Assembly (NCBI GenBank): GCA_010015745.1
Contig: ML978339.1
Coordinates: forward strand, 1-39,910
DNA length: 39,910 nucleotides
From: Setomelanomma holmii
Lineage: Eukaryota; Ascomycota; Dothideomycetes; Pleosporales; Phaeosphaeriaceae
Reading direction: 5' to 3'
The notes beneath the pieces are model-generated. The model was not told the DNA's origin. It searched no databases and saw nothing but the letters and a program-made list of their open reading frames with translations. Positions 23,482-32,916 of this stretch are shown one piece after another. Each line of letters starts with the position of its first letter. Positions within the stretch are counted from its first letter, which is position 1. The position numbers were made by a program, and so were the translations under genes.

Positions 23482-24446
23482 ATGACCAAACTCATAACCG
23501 TATTCGGCAGCACGGGCAACCAGGGTGGTTCAGTCGTTCGAGCCATCCTGAACCACCCCGAGCTGAGCAAAGAATGGAAGATCCGGGGCATCACCCGGAA
23601 TGCAAACAAGCCCGATGCGCAAGCTCTAGCAAGGCAAGGCGTAGAAATGGTCTCAGTATGCATCATCAATCAGCCTCTTCACGTTTCTAAAACTAACAAT
23701 CAACCCCCCAGGCCGATCTCAACAGCAAAGACTCAATCCAAAGCGCCATAACCGGCTCCAACGCCGTTTTCGGCGTAACAAACTACTGGGAAAAAGCCTC
23801 TCTAGAGCACGAAGTCCAACAAGGCAAAAATCTCACCGACGCATGCCGCGCCGCCGGCATATCCAACCTCATCTGGTCCACTTTACCCTACGTGTCCAAA
23901 ATCACAAACGGAAAATTACACAACCTGCACCACTTTGACAGCAAAGCCATGGTCGAGAAGTATATCCGACAAGTCGGACAGCCGGCGAGTTTTGTCATGC
24001 CGGCGTACTTTATGAGTAATATCCCGGGGAGCATTAGACCGAGTGCGGATGGGAGTCACTTTACGCTGTCTTGGCTTTTCCATGCTGATGCGGAGATCCC
24101 CATGCTCGATGTGCCGCGCGACTTTGGCAAGTTCGTCGCATCCACTTTATCCCCGGAGCCAACTGGGCAGCACACGTATGCTGCGTCGGGATGGTTTACG
24201 CCGCTGGATGTGTGTCAAGCGGTGGAGAAGTGTACGGGCAAGAAGTGCGAGTTCAATGAGGTGCCGCTGGAGGCGTTTGGGGGGAGTAAGGAGTTATTGG
24301 ACAATTTGCTGATGATTAGGGAGTATGAGTATTATGGACCAGGTGCGAAGGAGGGGGTGAGGAAGAGTCATGAGGTTGTGGAGAAGGTTGGTGGGTGGGA
24401 GGGGTTTGGGACGTTTGAGAACTTTTTGGAGGAGATTGGGATTTGA
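23482..24446 (+). CDS. NmrA-like family protein, NAD(P)-binding Rossmann fold
   Basis: Exon 1 23482-23655, intron 23656-23711 (56 nt, GTATGC...CCCCAG), exon 2 23712-24446; 302 aa. NmrA-like proteins are atypical short-chain dehydrogenases that bind NAD(P); the founding member is a redox-sensing negative regulator of nitrogen metabolism, and many others are isoflavone-reductase-like enzymes. The dinucleotide motif is at the N terminus (LITVFGSTGNQGGSVV), followed by the RGITRN basic stretch suggestive of NADP preference. NAVFGVTNYWE and LIWSTLPYVSKITNGK are typical of the family. The ATG at 23482 was chosen because MTKLITVFGSTG matches the usual start; an upstream ATG at 23464 adds only six residues. 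Substrate or partner unknown; no catalytic YxxxK is evident at the canonical site. Confidence 0.88.
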
Positions 24447-24466
24447 GAGATGAAGATGTGAGTAGG

Positions 24467-25231
24467 CTACGTCCGTTCAGCATCGGGGTGTATTCTCAGA
24501 CGTTCATGCCCGTTCCTGTCCATCACTCTCCTGGCGATTCGCACCCTCAATGTCCTCAATATTGATCGGGTCGCCGCCTTGCAACTCAGGATGTTACTCA
24601 GTATGTACCTGAACATTCGTTCTCCCTGTACTCCTACCGGTGGCATTCTTCCCCATTCCCCTCTAATATCCTGCTGCTGAGGCGGCGCACGTGTGACATT
24701 CGGCGTCCCATGCTTTCCTTTACTCAGCGGCTTGCTCGGATATCCCATACCTCCTCGGTAACGAACCTCAACTGGCGAGGCACTTCGAGAGTACCCATGC
24801 CCATAGTGACATGATCCACTCACACGTGGTGAGTCCAGTACGGCCTCATCGCCGCTGGAAGGCGTTGCCATGATGAAGATAGGAGGACCTCCATCCAGGT
24901 CGTCCATACGAGGCGACGTCGCCATGCAGTATGCGCGGAGAGATCGTGGTCTATAGTCCATTTCGTATGTTGCTTCTCTTGGCATTGATGAGTATCCGGG
25001 AGGTGGCGCGGCGAACACACCCATCACATCGGGTGGTTGGCGCGTTGCATGGCGACTCAATGCATTGACCGTATCAGTAATGCGCACTCTAGGTTCTCTC
25101 CACATGGGTTCTTCAACCCGGACTTGCAAATTTGACAGGCCGTCCAGGATCGAGAGAAAGTCGGTACGTCGAACGAGCAGGAAGTTATTATCGGGTGACG
25201 GTGGCATAGCAGCACCTGCTGTCCGAAACAT
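24467..25231 (-). CDS. Hypothetical protein, proline/serine-rich
   Basis: The minus-strand frame runs to a stop at 24467. I prefer ATG 25231 (MFRTAGAAMPPSPDNN) as start because upstream codons translate the tandem repeat at 25281-25358. This gives 254 aa. The N-terminal part, LVRRTDFLSILDGLSNLQVR, looks like a short folded helix region. The rest is Pro/Ser/Gly/Arg-rich and probably disordered (APPPGYSSMP, YSRSASPVEVRYRGG). A second frame near 24590-24500 encodes an acidic, plausible tail (INIEDIEG), so a 3' intron may be missing from this model. No family recognised. Confidence 0.4.
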   Translation of the reverse strand: MFRTAGAAMPPSPDNNFLLVRRTDFLSILDGLSNLQVRVEEPMWREPRVRITDTVNALSRHATRQPPDVMGVFAAPPPGYSSMPREATYEMDYRPRSLRAYCMATSPRMDDLDGGPPIFIMATPSSGDEAVLDSPRVSGSCHYGHGYSRSASPVEVRYRGGMGYPSKPLSKGKHGTPNVTRAPPQQQDIRGEWGRMPPVGVQGERMFRYILSNILSCKAATRSILRTLRVRIARRVMDRNGHERLRIHPDAERT

Positions 25232-25280
25232 GATTGAGGATAAGATATGGAGGGTGAAAGAGCCCCTGAGTGTCTTATCT

Positions 25281-25358
25281 AGCACATGATTCCAGCACAT
25301 GAATCCAGCACATGATTCCAGCACATGAATCCAGCACATGAGTCCAGCACATGAGTCC
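25281..25358 (+). repeat. 13-bp minisatellite, six perfect-length units
   Basis: Six consecutive units of AGCACATGANTCC with only position 10 varying, in the order T, A, T, A, G, G. The pattern suggests growth by duplication of a 26-bp dimer, followed by a G-type pair. It lies just upstream of the preferred start of the minus-strand ORF ending at 24467, in its probable leader or promoter. Because 13 is not a multiple of 3, copy-number change would shift any frame read through it. Confidence 0.92.
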
Positions 25359-25565
25359 AAGGCTTACTTTCAATTGTGGGAAAGAGGAGATGCGTGGCCA
25401 ATGGCTTCGTGTTCACTGATGCTTCGGCACAAACGATTCATGACGAACGATGCACACCATTCCAAACTCATATAGTCATTTACATCCATGATGTATGCTG
25501 TCATGCTGCATCAGACCAGCACGTTTTGTCTACCGACTGTCATCCCTTCCCATCTGTAGACTAAC

Positions 25566-25796
25566 TCACTGAAGCACCAACGGTCGATATCCCACCTGAA
25601 AGAGGTTTAACACCATTTTAATTGTACCTAAGATCGCAAATGTTAGACCGAGTAGAATTGCGGTGTTGAGAAATATGACTAACACGGTCTTAAGAAGATC
25701 ATACGGGATAAAGATAAACATGCTGGGCTGAAAGTTCTCATGTAGACAGATCAAGAGCAACAGGACTAGTACGATGCGCAGTCTTGTGTAATGCAT
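25566..25796 (-). CDS. Possible small membrane protein, 76 aa
   Basis: ATG 25796 (context TTCTACCATGCATTAC) opens a single-exon frame whose product is very hydrophobic. A first segment, LRIVLVLLLLICL at residues 6-18, could be a signal anchor or TM helix. A second, longer segment, LLKTVLVIFLNTAILLGLTF, lies at about residues 34-53 and continues with AILGTIKMVLNLF. This composition is unlikely by chance. No family recognised. AT-rich DNA can produce hydrophobic frames, which limits confidence. Confidence 0.35.
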   Translation of the reverse strand: MHYTRLRIVLVLLLLICLHENFQPSMFIFIPYDLLKTVLVIFLNTAILLGLTFAILGTIKMVLNLFQVGYRPLVLQ

Positions 25797-26074
25797 GGTA
25801 GAAGAATGGTTGTGGAGCCAATGTGAATCGCGTACTGGTCAAGACGCGCTTCTGTGAGACAATCATTTGTTACTATGTGCTGTCCATACGCCCCACTTGG
25901 CCGTTGACGTCTTCCATCTGGTGTTGCGCTACTCAAACGTTGGGTATATTCCGATTGCATATCCAATGTCAAACGCCACTGATCGCGCTTTTGCTGTCAA
26001 AAAGTTATCCAAACTCAAAGGACACGCCAAGGCATCCCTTGCAATCGAGGTGTCGCAATCACAAGTTGACGCTC

Positions 26075-28033
26075 TTAGGCATCCCTGCGCAGCTCGCCCA
26101 TCGCGAATAAGAGATCTGCCTTCTGCTCATTCAGGACATCCTCCTCAGGCGCCCTCAACTCGCCATCTATCTCGCGAGCGCAACGTTCCAGAACGTCCAT
26201 CGCCGCTGAACGCAATAGGTTGACATCGCCAGCAGAGTATGTGTAATCGAACCGGCCATCTTTGACCTTCTCTCTCGCCGCCGCGATCGTGGGCTCGGCA
26301 ACGTACACTATACCCTGCGGCCTAGCACTTTGCTGAACGATACGCGCTACCCTATCCGCCGAGGGATCGAGGAGTGACTGGGCCATCCGAATAGCTTCTT
26401 GATTCATAAGCCACGCCTGTTCGGTCTTGCGAACGTCATTGTTGAGTTCGACATCGGACATATGAACGCCGTGCTCGATAGCATGTGCATTCACCTCCTT
26501 TGCTTGAACGATGATATGTGGTCTAGGATTACGGTACTTGTCGGCATTGATGATGATCGTGCTAGAATGGAATCCGCGATTGGGTTCTGCGGCGTCCCTG
26601 CGAGCCGCTGCCTCGACTTCGCGCGCTAATTGATCGACGGTCTGCTGTCTCTTCTTGAGCTGGGAGTCGGATGTAGGAGCATCTTTGCGCTTCTTGTCTT
26701 TGCGTGAAGGCTTACTCTGAGCACCAGCGGATGCAGATTGAGCTGGTGGGCTCATTGCTGCGTCGGCATTTCGATTCATCGCAGACTGATGCAACTGTAT
26801 CAGCGCTATCTCTTCTTTGGTTCTCCCTCTTGCAGCAACAGTCTGCTTCATCTCCTTGAAATGCTGCTGCTGCTCTGGAGTCATGTGCTCGACATCAAAC
26901 TTTTGGGTCGACATGTCCAGATGAGCTACGCCGCGACTCGAGGCCTGGCTATGCAATCTACCCTCCTTGCTGTCTCTCGCTGGTGGCGCTTGCATTCGCT
27001 GGCCTTGCGCACCGTTGCCATTTGCGCTCGGTGGTCGCGATGGAGGGGGCTGGAACATGCCCATCCTAGGGGCAGGTCCGTTGGGTTGGCCATTCCGTGG
27101 TATGGGGGGAGAACCTTGGGGCTGTATAGGGTAAGAAGAGGCGGACGTGGATGAGGGACGGCGAGCACGCCCAGCCACTTGCGTGGCGCCGATGCCGTCA
27201 TGTAGTTGTTGAGGTGAATCGGTCGTTGAAAGAGGTTCTGAAGAGTGGAAGGTATGGGCACTTAGCCCAACACTACCGTCAAAGGAGCTAGCTAAGGGGG
27301 ATGACTTCTTCGGCGCATGGGCGTGCTGAGGCTGTAACCCACTGGACGAGGGACGAGCAGTATGGCTTTGCGGGCTTGTTGGTGAAGGATGGCCCGCAAA
27401 ATTTGGCGACGCTTGGGAAGGTGATGGTGTCGGATAGCCCAGGCCTTGAGGTAGAGTCGCAGTAGCCATTCGGGGGTCGACCTTTGCAGAATTGCCAGCC
27501 TGTACCCCGGGAATTCCACGCGAGAGTCCTTGTTGGTACTGCGCATTACCCGCTGGGATCATGTTAGGAGCTGTGGGTGCGAAGTTGGGCCACCGAGGTG
27601 ACTGTCCTGGGCCCGACTGCTGTCCGAAAACGCTCGCCTGGGGAAGCGCCCGCGCGATACCGCCAATTTGCTGACTTTGCGCTTCTTGTTGTCGCATTCC
27701 CTGCCGCGTCTGTTGTTGCTGTGAGCCTTGCGCATCTTGTGCCTGCTGCTGCACTCCTGCCCGCCTGCCAAGGTGTTGCAACACATTCGGAGCTGTATTC
27801 GGCGGAGGAGACATCACTTGGCCTTGCAACCACGCATGGTTAGGATGGTTCTGCTGCAACATCCAGAGCATCTGGTGTCGGTCTTGCCGCCTCAGGGAGC
27901 CTCCAGCTTGCATTGTGGCATGCATCCGGCGCATTAGTTCCTGGAATCGCGCGAACGTTAAGGTCTCTCCTCGAGGGGTGATATACGTCAAGTGCGCGAA
28001 CGACTGCTGCAGCTGCGCGTCGTGGCCGTCCAT
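26075..28033 (-). CDS. Gln/Pro-rich hypothetical nuclear protein, 652 aa
   Basis: Single long exon with ATG 28033 in good context (CTACACCATGGAC). Order of features: a conserved-looking N-terminal helical region (LTFARFQELMRRMHATMQAG, then LQQNHPNHAWLQGQ) at residues about 23-75; a long Gln/Pro/Ser/Ala-rich low-complexity middle (about 75-370); a helical segment (MTPEQQQHFKEMKQTVAARG) near 385-405; a basic cluster (SRKDKKRKD) that could be a nuclear localisation signal; and a folded-looking C-terminal 150 residues ending in LLFAMGELRRDA. This layout resembles transcription-coactivator or chromatin-complex subunits, but I cannot name the family. A possible intron in the 5' UTR starts near 28202 (GTAAGC on the minus strand). 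Confidence 0.72.
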   Translation of the reverse strand: MDGHDAQLQQSFAHLTYITPRGETLTFARFQELMRRMHATMQAGGSLRRQDRHQMLWMLQQNHPNHAWLQGQVMSPPPNTAPNVLQHLGRRAGVQQQAQDAQGSQQQQTRQGMRQQEAQSQQIGGIARALPQASVFGQQSGPGQSPRWPNFAPTAPNMIPAGNAQYQQGLSRGIPGVQAGNSAKVDPRMATATLPQGLGYPTPSPSQASPNFAGHPSPTSPQSHTARPSSSGLQPQHAHAPKKSSPLASSFDGSVGLSAHTFHSSEPLSTTDSPQQLHDGIGATQVAGRARRPSSTSASSYPIQPQGSPPIPRNGQPNGPAPRMGMFQPPPSRPPSANGNGAQGQRMQAPPARDSKEGRLHSQASSRGVAHLDMSTQKFDVEHMTPEQQQHFKEMKQTVAARGRTKEEIALIQLHQSAMNRNADAAMSPPAQSASAGAQSKPSRKDKKRKDAPTSDSQLKKRQQTVDQLAREVEAAARRDAAEPNRGFHSSTIIINADKYRNPRPHIIVQAKEVNAHAIEHGVHMSDVELNNDVRKTEQAWLMNQEAIRMAQSLLDPSADRVARIVQQSARPQGIVYVAEPTIAAAREKVKDGRFDYTYSAGDVNLLRSAAMDVLERCAREIDGELRAPEEDVLNEQKADLLFAMGELRRDA

Positions 28034-28661
28034 GGTGTAGTGTGATGTGCAGTACTGTGGAGAAAGATAATAATTGACAAGATCTGTTTGCCCAAAAACT
28101 CCAAAAGCGCGGGGTTTTTGGTCGTGTGTTCGCAGCAGAGGGAGAGAACAAGAAGATGGTGTGAAATGAGGTATGGAGGTTGAACCTAAGGAAAGTGCTT
28201 ACCGTGACTGCCAAAGTTGGTAGACTACACGTGCAATTTCACGCTAGCGCCGGCCTCCCATGGCGGTCACCCACCTCATGCACCACGAAAGTGCTTGGAT
28301 TCACGCGGGGAAGAAAATAAAGTACTTAGTCCTGCTTTGAAGACGCAATATCCATTGGGACTCAGACAATATGAGTCAAAGATCCGTGCTTGATCAGTAT
28401 CGCGGGGTCGGGTCTCAAGAAGCGCACGCTGGTATGCGAGCTGGGACAGTTGTCTGAAGTACTCTTGATGTGCACATCTTCCACGCTCTTGATTCTTCTC
28501 TCTCAGAACAAAAGACCAATGTTGCCTGTGGTATTGGTACATTCTTGTGAACCTGTAGCGCCTCCTAACATTCCAAAGCGCCCAAACGTGATCTTACTCT
28601 GCTCCATGCATCACAACCACTTTCCTAACCCAAGGTCGACATGACTCCAAAGAGCACTCAA
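28034..28661. other. Intergenic: promoter and 5' UTR of the Gln-rich gene
   Basis: Probable leader of the minus-strand gene starting at 28033 and 3' region of the p24 gene. A minus-strand frame at 28276-28542 is shadow-like in composition and was not accepted. Confidence 0.4.
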
Positions 28662-29586
28662 TCATACATAACCTGCCAACATAGTCAGCGGCCTGTTCTT
28701 GCTAATCACCGGATCCTCCCACGCGTCGCAACGGAATCATAATATACCTTTCCTTGCGCCCTGAAAGAAGAACTTGACGATGAAGACCTGCAGGGCAGCC
28801 ATGGTGAGAATGAGCCCGCTCTCCATCAAACTGAAGTTGAAAATGCGTTTCTCTGTGCTCTTGACGGTGCTGAAATTGCGGTTCTCGCGTGTTCGGAAGT
28901 ATTTCTGGTTACGGGAGATGGTCGATAGCTGGGCGGAAAGCTTGAGGATGGACTCTTCTAGGACGGTGGTTTGTTCGGGGGACGAGCCTTGTTTCGAAGG
29001 GATGACGGCGCGGGCAGCCTCGTTCTCGACCTAAGGGTACGGTGTCAGCACACACAATGACCTGATGTCTCTTTGGCACGCCTTAATGGCTGGTAGACTT
29101 CAAGGCAAGCACGTACTGCAATCTCAAAGTCCACCATCTTCTCCGCGAACGTGCTCATCTCATTGCTGAAGCAGAACCTGTACTCGCCAGGATCGTTTGC
29201 CGTGAACACAAAGTCGCCCTGTCGCTCCTTCGTTCCGTCGAGGATGACCTTGTCTGTAGGTCCAACGACCGAGTAGTCGACGTCGAATGAGCCGCCGGAT
29301 TGGACCTGTGAGACATCGAGGTTAGCCATTGCCATTGCTGATGATGCCAGATCTCCCAGTCTGCCACGCGCTGGTAAAGAGCTGATCGCCGCTCTGTCCA
29401 TGATCCGCATGCGATTCCCTTGTGAAAACGTACAGCAAAGTAAAACGCCAACTTGGTCCCCTTATGCTCCGTATGCGAGAAGAAGCATGCCTTCTCGTGT
29501 GCTTCTAACCGATATGTGAGGGCTGTGGCGTATACGCTGGAAATGAGACAGGCCAGCAAACTTGCCAGCGCGAGAGTCGTCCGCAT
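28662..29586 (-). CDS. p24 (EMP24/GP25L/TMED) family cargo receptor, Erp-like
   Basis: Exons 29586-29434, 29305-29117, 29030-28748 and 28672-28662 (introns 128, 86 and 75 nt; both first donors are GTACGT) give 211 aa, the usual p24 length. p24 proteins cycle between ER and Golgi in COPII/COPI vesicles and help package cargo such as GPI-anchored proteins. Visible: signal peptide (MRTTLALASLLACLISSVYA); GOLD domain with the Cys pair in HEKACFFS and YRFCFSNEM; the typical SGGSFDVDYSV and GDFVFTANDPGEY; a coiled coil; one TM helix (GLILTMAALQVFIVKFFF); and a short cytosolic tail. The last intron is required to give the tail RKGYV. Without it the frame ends RKGIL. The best match from memory is the Erp1/Erp3-type group, but the subfamily is uncertain. 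Confidence 0.9.
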
Positions 29587-29823
29587 CCTGATGCTCGGCG
29601 CCAGACAATGCGGTGGGAGTGTTGGCGACGTGATTGATGTTGGGGTGCTCTAAGTTCCAGCTGTCGACAACGTCGGCGAAACGTGGCGCCGACGCAGGGA
29701 GGGAAAGCGCGCGGGGATGCATTGGCCAATCATGTGAAAGTGGTGCTCTAGATCTCGCATCCCTGAATAACCATGCATTCATTCCCATCCCGGGACTCTT
29801 CTTTGCTTTTCTTCCTTTTCAGC

Positions 29824-30831
29824 TCACAACCTCGCGCAGAAGATATGTTCTCGTACCATGCTTATGTCATCAACGGACGTCTCTACAACCTTCTCCTCAA
29901 CAGTGTTCTCCCCACATCTCTGTCCACGCTCATGGCCCGTATCCTCGTGCGATCCTTCATTTGACTTCTCTGGCTTAACGTCTCCAACGTAGAAAATGAC
30001 GTTCGGCTCATCATAATCTTCATCTTCGCTTCTCCAAATCTTGATCTTGGTGATTGTTTTCGCACCACCGAGCTGCCTCTTGTGTTGCAAAAGGAGGTAC
30101 GCTGCTCCAAGACCATTCGGTGAATCTGCGAGAAAAGTGTCGGCTTTTTCCAAACCTCCACCTGACCCGCCCTCCAACATACCAATGAGCGCTTCAAACG
30201 CTTTCTCATCTTTCGGATCATCAACCACGAAATCGGTCCCTGGCCACTCCTACACCTCATGTAAATCCCCATCGATAGCCTTCAGCCCTCTAGGAATGAT
30301 GACCTCCTGCGTCTCGTCGTTCGTGATCGTCATCGCCACGATCATCTTCAAGTTCCTCAAATCGCCACCCGTCCTGCGATTCCACAATCCCCACGCGATA
30401 TCCGAACTCGCCCTCAGCTTTGGCAGCTCAGTGTTCGCAGGCTCGACAACTTGCCACAAGTCCTTCGCCGCTTTGTCCGGGCTTTTACGTTGAAGGAAGT
30501 AAATGATTCCGTCGTTGGCGTTGATCCCGATCTTGCTGTATGCGCCCGTGACCTGCAAATCCTCCAGTAAGCACAACCCACTCGTTGAATCTATCCGCGG
30601 TGCACTTACACGATACTCCTCATCACCTACGCGATACCTCTGGTCTTTCGGTTCCGGCATCTGCAGAGGTGTGTCTTGTCGAACTTCCAGACCGGCACTG
30701 TCGCATAGGTAGCTGCGCGATGTTTTGTCTTCGAGGTCTTTCACGCTGTCTCGTTCGTCTGCCCGAGTGGTTTCGATGCAGCGCAGCGTAGTCAGAACGG
30801 TGAGGAAGAAAGCGAGTACATTGCGCGCCAT
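29824..30831 (-). pseudogene. Paralogue A: secreted protein of unrecognised family with one in-frame TAG
   Basis: Exons 30831-30610, 30552-30183 and 30125-29824 (introns 57 and 57 nt, both multiples of three). A signal peptide (MARNVLAFFLTVLTTLRCIE) precedes a mature region. Segments shared with paralogues B and C: AYSKIGINANDG, KSPDKAAKDLW, LPKLRASSDIAWGLWN, LKMIVAMTITND, EWPG, DSPNGLGAAYLLLQH, ITKIKIWR and C-terminal MVREHIF. A single TAG at 30252-30250 lies one codon before EWPG, a motif conserved in the other two copies, so the stop interrupts homologous coding sequence and is not intronic. The rest of the frame, 298 codons in all, is intact. It may be a recent nonsense allele (CAG to TAG would suffice), a read-through gene, or a base-call error. 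Function unknown; presumably secreted. Confidence 0.7.
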
Positions 30832-31052
30832 TCTGGAGTACAGGACTTTGCAAAGGTAGGAAAGATTACCTTTATCGTGGTGCAGTGATATCAATACCTC
30901 GTCTGAGCTAAGCTGCAAGTTGCGGAAATTGCGCCTTCCACTCGGTGTAGAAGGTGCGATGAGGTGAAAGTGAGGCAGGTATGCACTCCGCTACAAGCAT
31001 CTTACTCCTCAGGCGCAAGACGACTTTCTACTAAAGGTCCCAGACGAGACCC

Positions 31053-32631
31053 TCACAGCATCGCCCTAAACACATGCTCCCTCACCACGCTCCTCCCATC
31101 CCTACTCTTCACCACCGTCTCCGTCTGCCTCATCTCCACACCCGCCTTTGCCTTCCTCTTCCCCTTCACCCCAGTCTTTCTCCAAGTCCTTCTCAATATC
31201 CCCTGGATCGTCCTTCTTCGCATCATCATCCTCCTCCAACCCATCACTCACCGTAAACAGCATATTCGGCAAACTCCCAGTATCATCGCCGCGAAACACC
31301 GTGATTTTCGAAATCACCTTTTGTCCGAGTTGCGCCTTGTGTTGCGCGAGGAAGTATCCTGCGCCGGCGTCATTTGGGGAGCCTGGTGTATGTCAGTCTC
31401 TTGTCAAACTCTCTGCTTGAGTGGAGGAGGTGATGGCATACCCAACAACGCCAACCCTTCATTATCCCCGTTCAACTTCCACGTTATGCCCGGATACGGC
31501 AGATTTCTCGTCGGACGTTCCTGTCCTTCCGGCGGGACCCAGAGCTCCATGGCCTTCTTGAAGAGGAATCTAGTCTGGTCGTTGATGATGTTGATCGCTA
31601 GGATGTACTTGATCTTCGGAATGTTCTCGGGCTTGTTGCCTTGGTTCCAGAAACCCCACGCGGTGTCGGAGCTTGAGCGGAGAAGGGGGAGTTGGTCGGG
31701 TGTGATGGGGATGGGGTTGAAGTCTTCGTCGCGTGGGCGGTCGACCCAGAGTTCGTCGGCTGCTTTAGCTGGGGATTTTCGGGAGGCTGTTGTTTGGCGG
31801 ATGAGGTTAGCTTGACTCATGGTGAAGGGGTGGGTGAGTGGGTACGTACCGAAGATGAGTAGTCCGCTATCAGCGTTCACGCCGATGATCGAGTAAGCCC
31901 CGGTTGCCTATCAGGAATCATCAGTAGAGGCTCGTAATAGTTTATCGTGATCATCATACCCTATACTCCTTGCCATCAGGACCAGTGTACCGCTGTTTGA
32001 TCAGGGCCGGCAAACTCCCATCCGGATTCTTCTTCTTCACCTTCTCCCCATTCTGATGCTCAACAATAAAGCACACATTCTTCCCGCCCTTGTCCGAGCT
32101 CTTGTAATCAACACCCATTCTCTCCAATGGCCCCTTCAGATTCTGATATCCGTCCATATCACAATAATCCTTACCGTTCTGGATCCCATAAAGTTGATTC
32201 CAGCCCCATTCCTTGAACTCCTTGTCGAGCGTGCCGAGCCACGGACTCTGGGGAGGTGTGATGAAGGTGCCTGTCCTTCCGGCAGGAGTTGTCAGGGCCT
32301 GGAAGATCTTTTGCCCGCTGCACATGGCTTTGGGCCAGGCTACGCCAACTTCGACATCTTCCATGCAATCAGGGCTGTCGGGGCATGGGTCATCGTCGTG
32401 GTCGGCATCGGGACTGCCCCATGGGTCTGGATCGCGGATGGGGTCTGAATCTGGGCTGGGGCTGTTCCATGGGTCGCCGGCGAGGTCGGGAATTTGGTTG
32501 AGCGCGAAGTGTGTCGAGTTGTTGCGGGCAACATGTTCTTTGATATGTTCGTGAGCCGGCGATTGAGGAAAAGAGATGGCAGCCGTGAGCCCGATGAGTA
32601 AGGTGCAACAGATCGTAAGAAGTGGTGTCAT
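31053..32631 (-). CDS. Paralogue B: secreted protein of unrecognised family, longest copy
   Basis: Exons 32631-31960, 31907-31850, 31786-31442 and 31382-31102 (introns 52, 63 and 59 nt), 451 aa as read. Signal peptide MTPLLTICCTLLIGLTAAIS. An extra N-terminal region, absent from A, carries an Asp/Pro-rich stretch and several Cys (for example CPDSPDC, AMCSGQKIFQ, KNVCFIVEH). The shared core follows: AYSIIGVNADSG, KSPAKAADELW, LPLLRSSSDTAWGFWN, YPG, SPNDAGAGYFLAQH and ISKITVFRG. The annotated frame ends at 31102 after an acidic low-complexity tail. The family C-terminal motif VVREHVF is present, but in another frame (to 31053), which implies a one-base shift in the acidic repeat. The 63-nt intron 31787-31849 is peculiar to B. 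Function unknown; likely extracellular. Confidence 0.65.
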
Positions 32632-32916
32632 TCTTGTGGTCCCACTTCGAAGCTGGAGTATCAAGTTGATTGAGTACCAAGAAATAACGAAACCTTGTCT
32701 CTACGTCCAGCGCATGGTGGGTTTTGAGTGGTGGGACAAAGCGCTGATGGAGAGGCGCGGTCGCTTACCGCTCAAGGTGAAAGTGAAAGAGGACAGGAGA
32801 GGTACGCGTTTGTCAAATCAATTACTTTTTACTTTTGAGGGCCCTTACCCTCCACCTAGCATCTGCAACCTCATATTGGTTCATCTTCAGCGTCGTGGCA
32901 GGGTGACACTTCCCAC

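Noticed and set aside
28276..28542. 88-codon minus-strand frame upstream of the Gln-rich gene
   Set aside because: It lies in the likely promoter region and has no convincing protein features.
30180..30260. An intron that would remove the TAG of paralogue A (GTGTAG donor to GATGAG, 51 nt, in phase)
   Set aside because: The donor and GAG acceptor are poor, and the removed segment contains EWPG, which aligns with YPG in B and VWPG in C, so it is coding sequence.
31210..31270. A 49-nt GTGAGT...CCAG intron in paralogue B that would put VREHVF in frame
   Set aside because: It would delete the VSDG segment that aligns with A (YVGDV) and C (WVKDV), and no such intron exists in the other copies.
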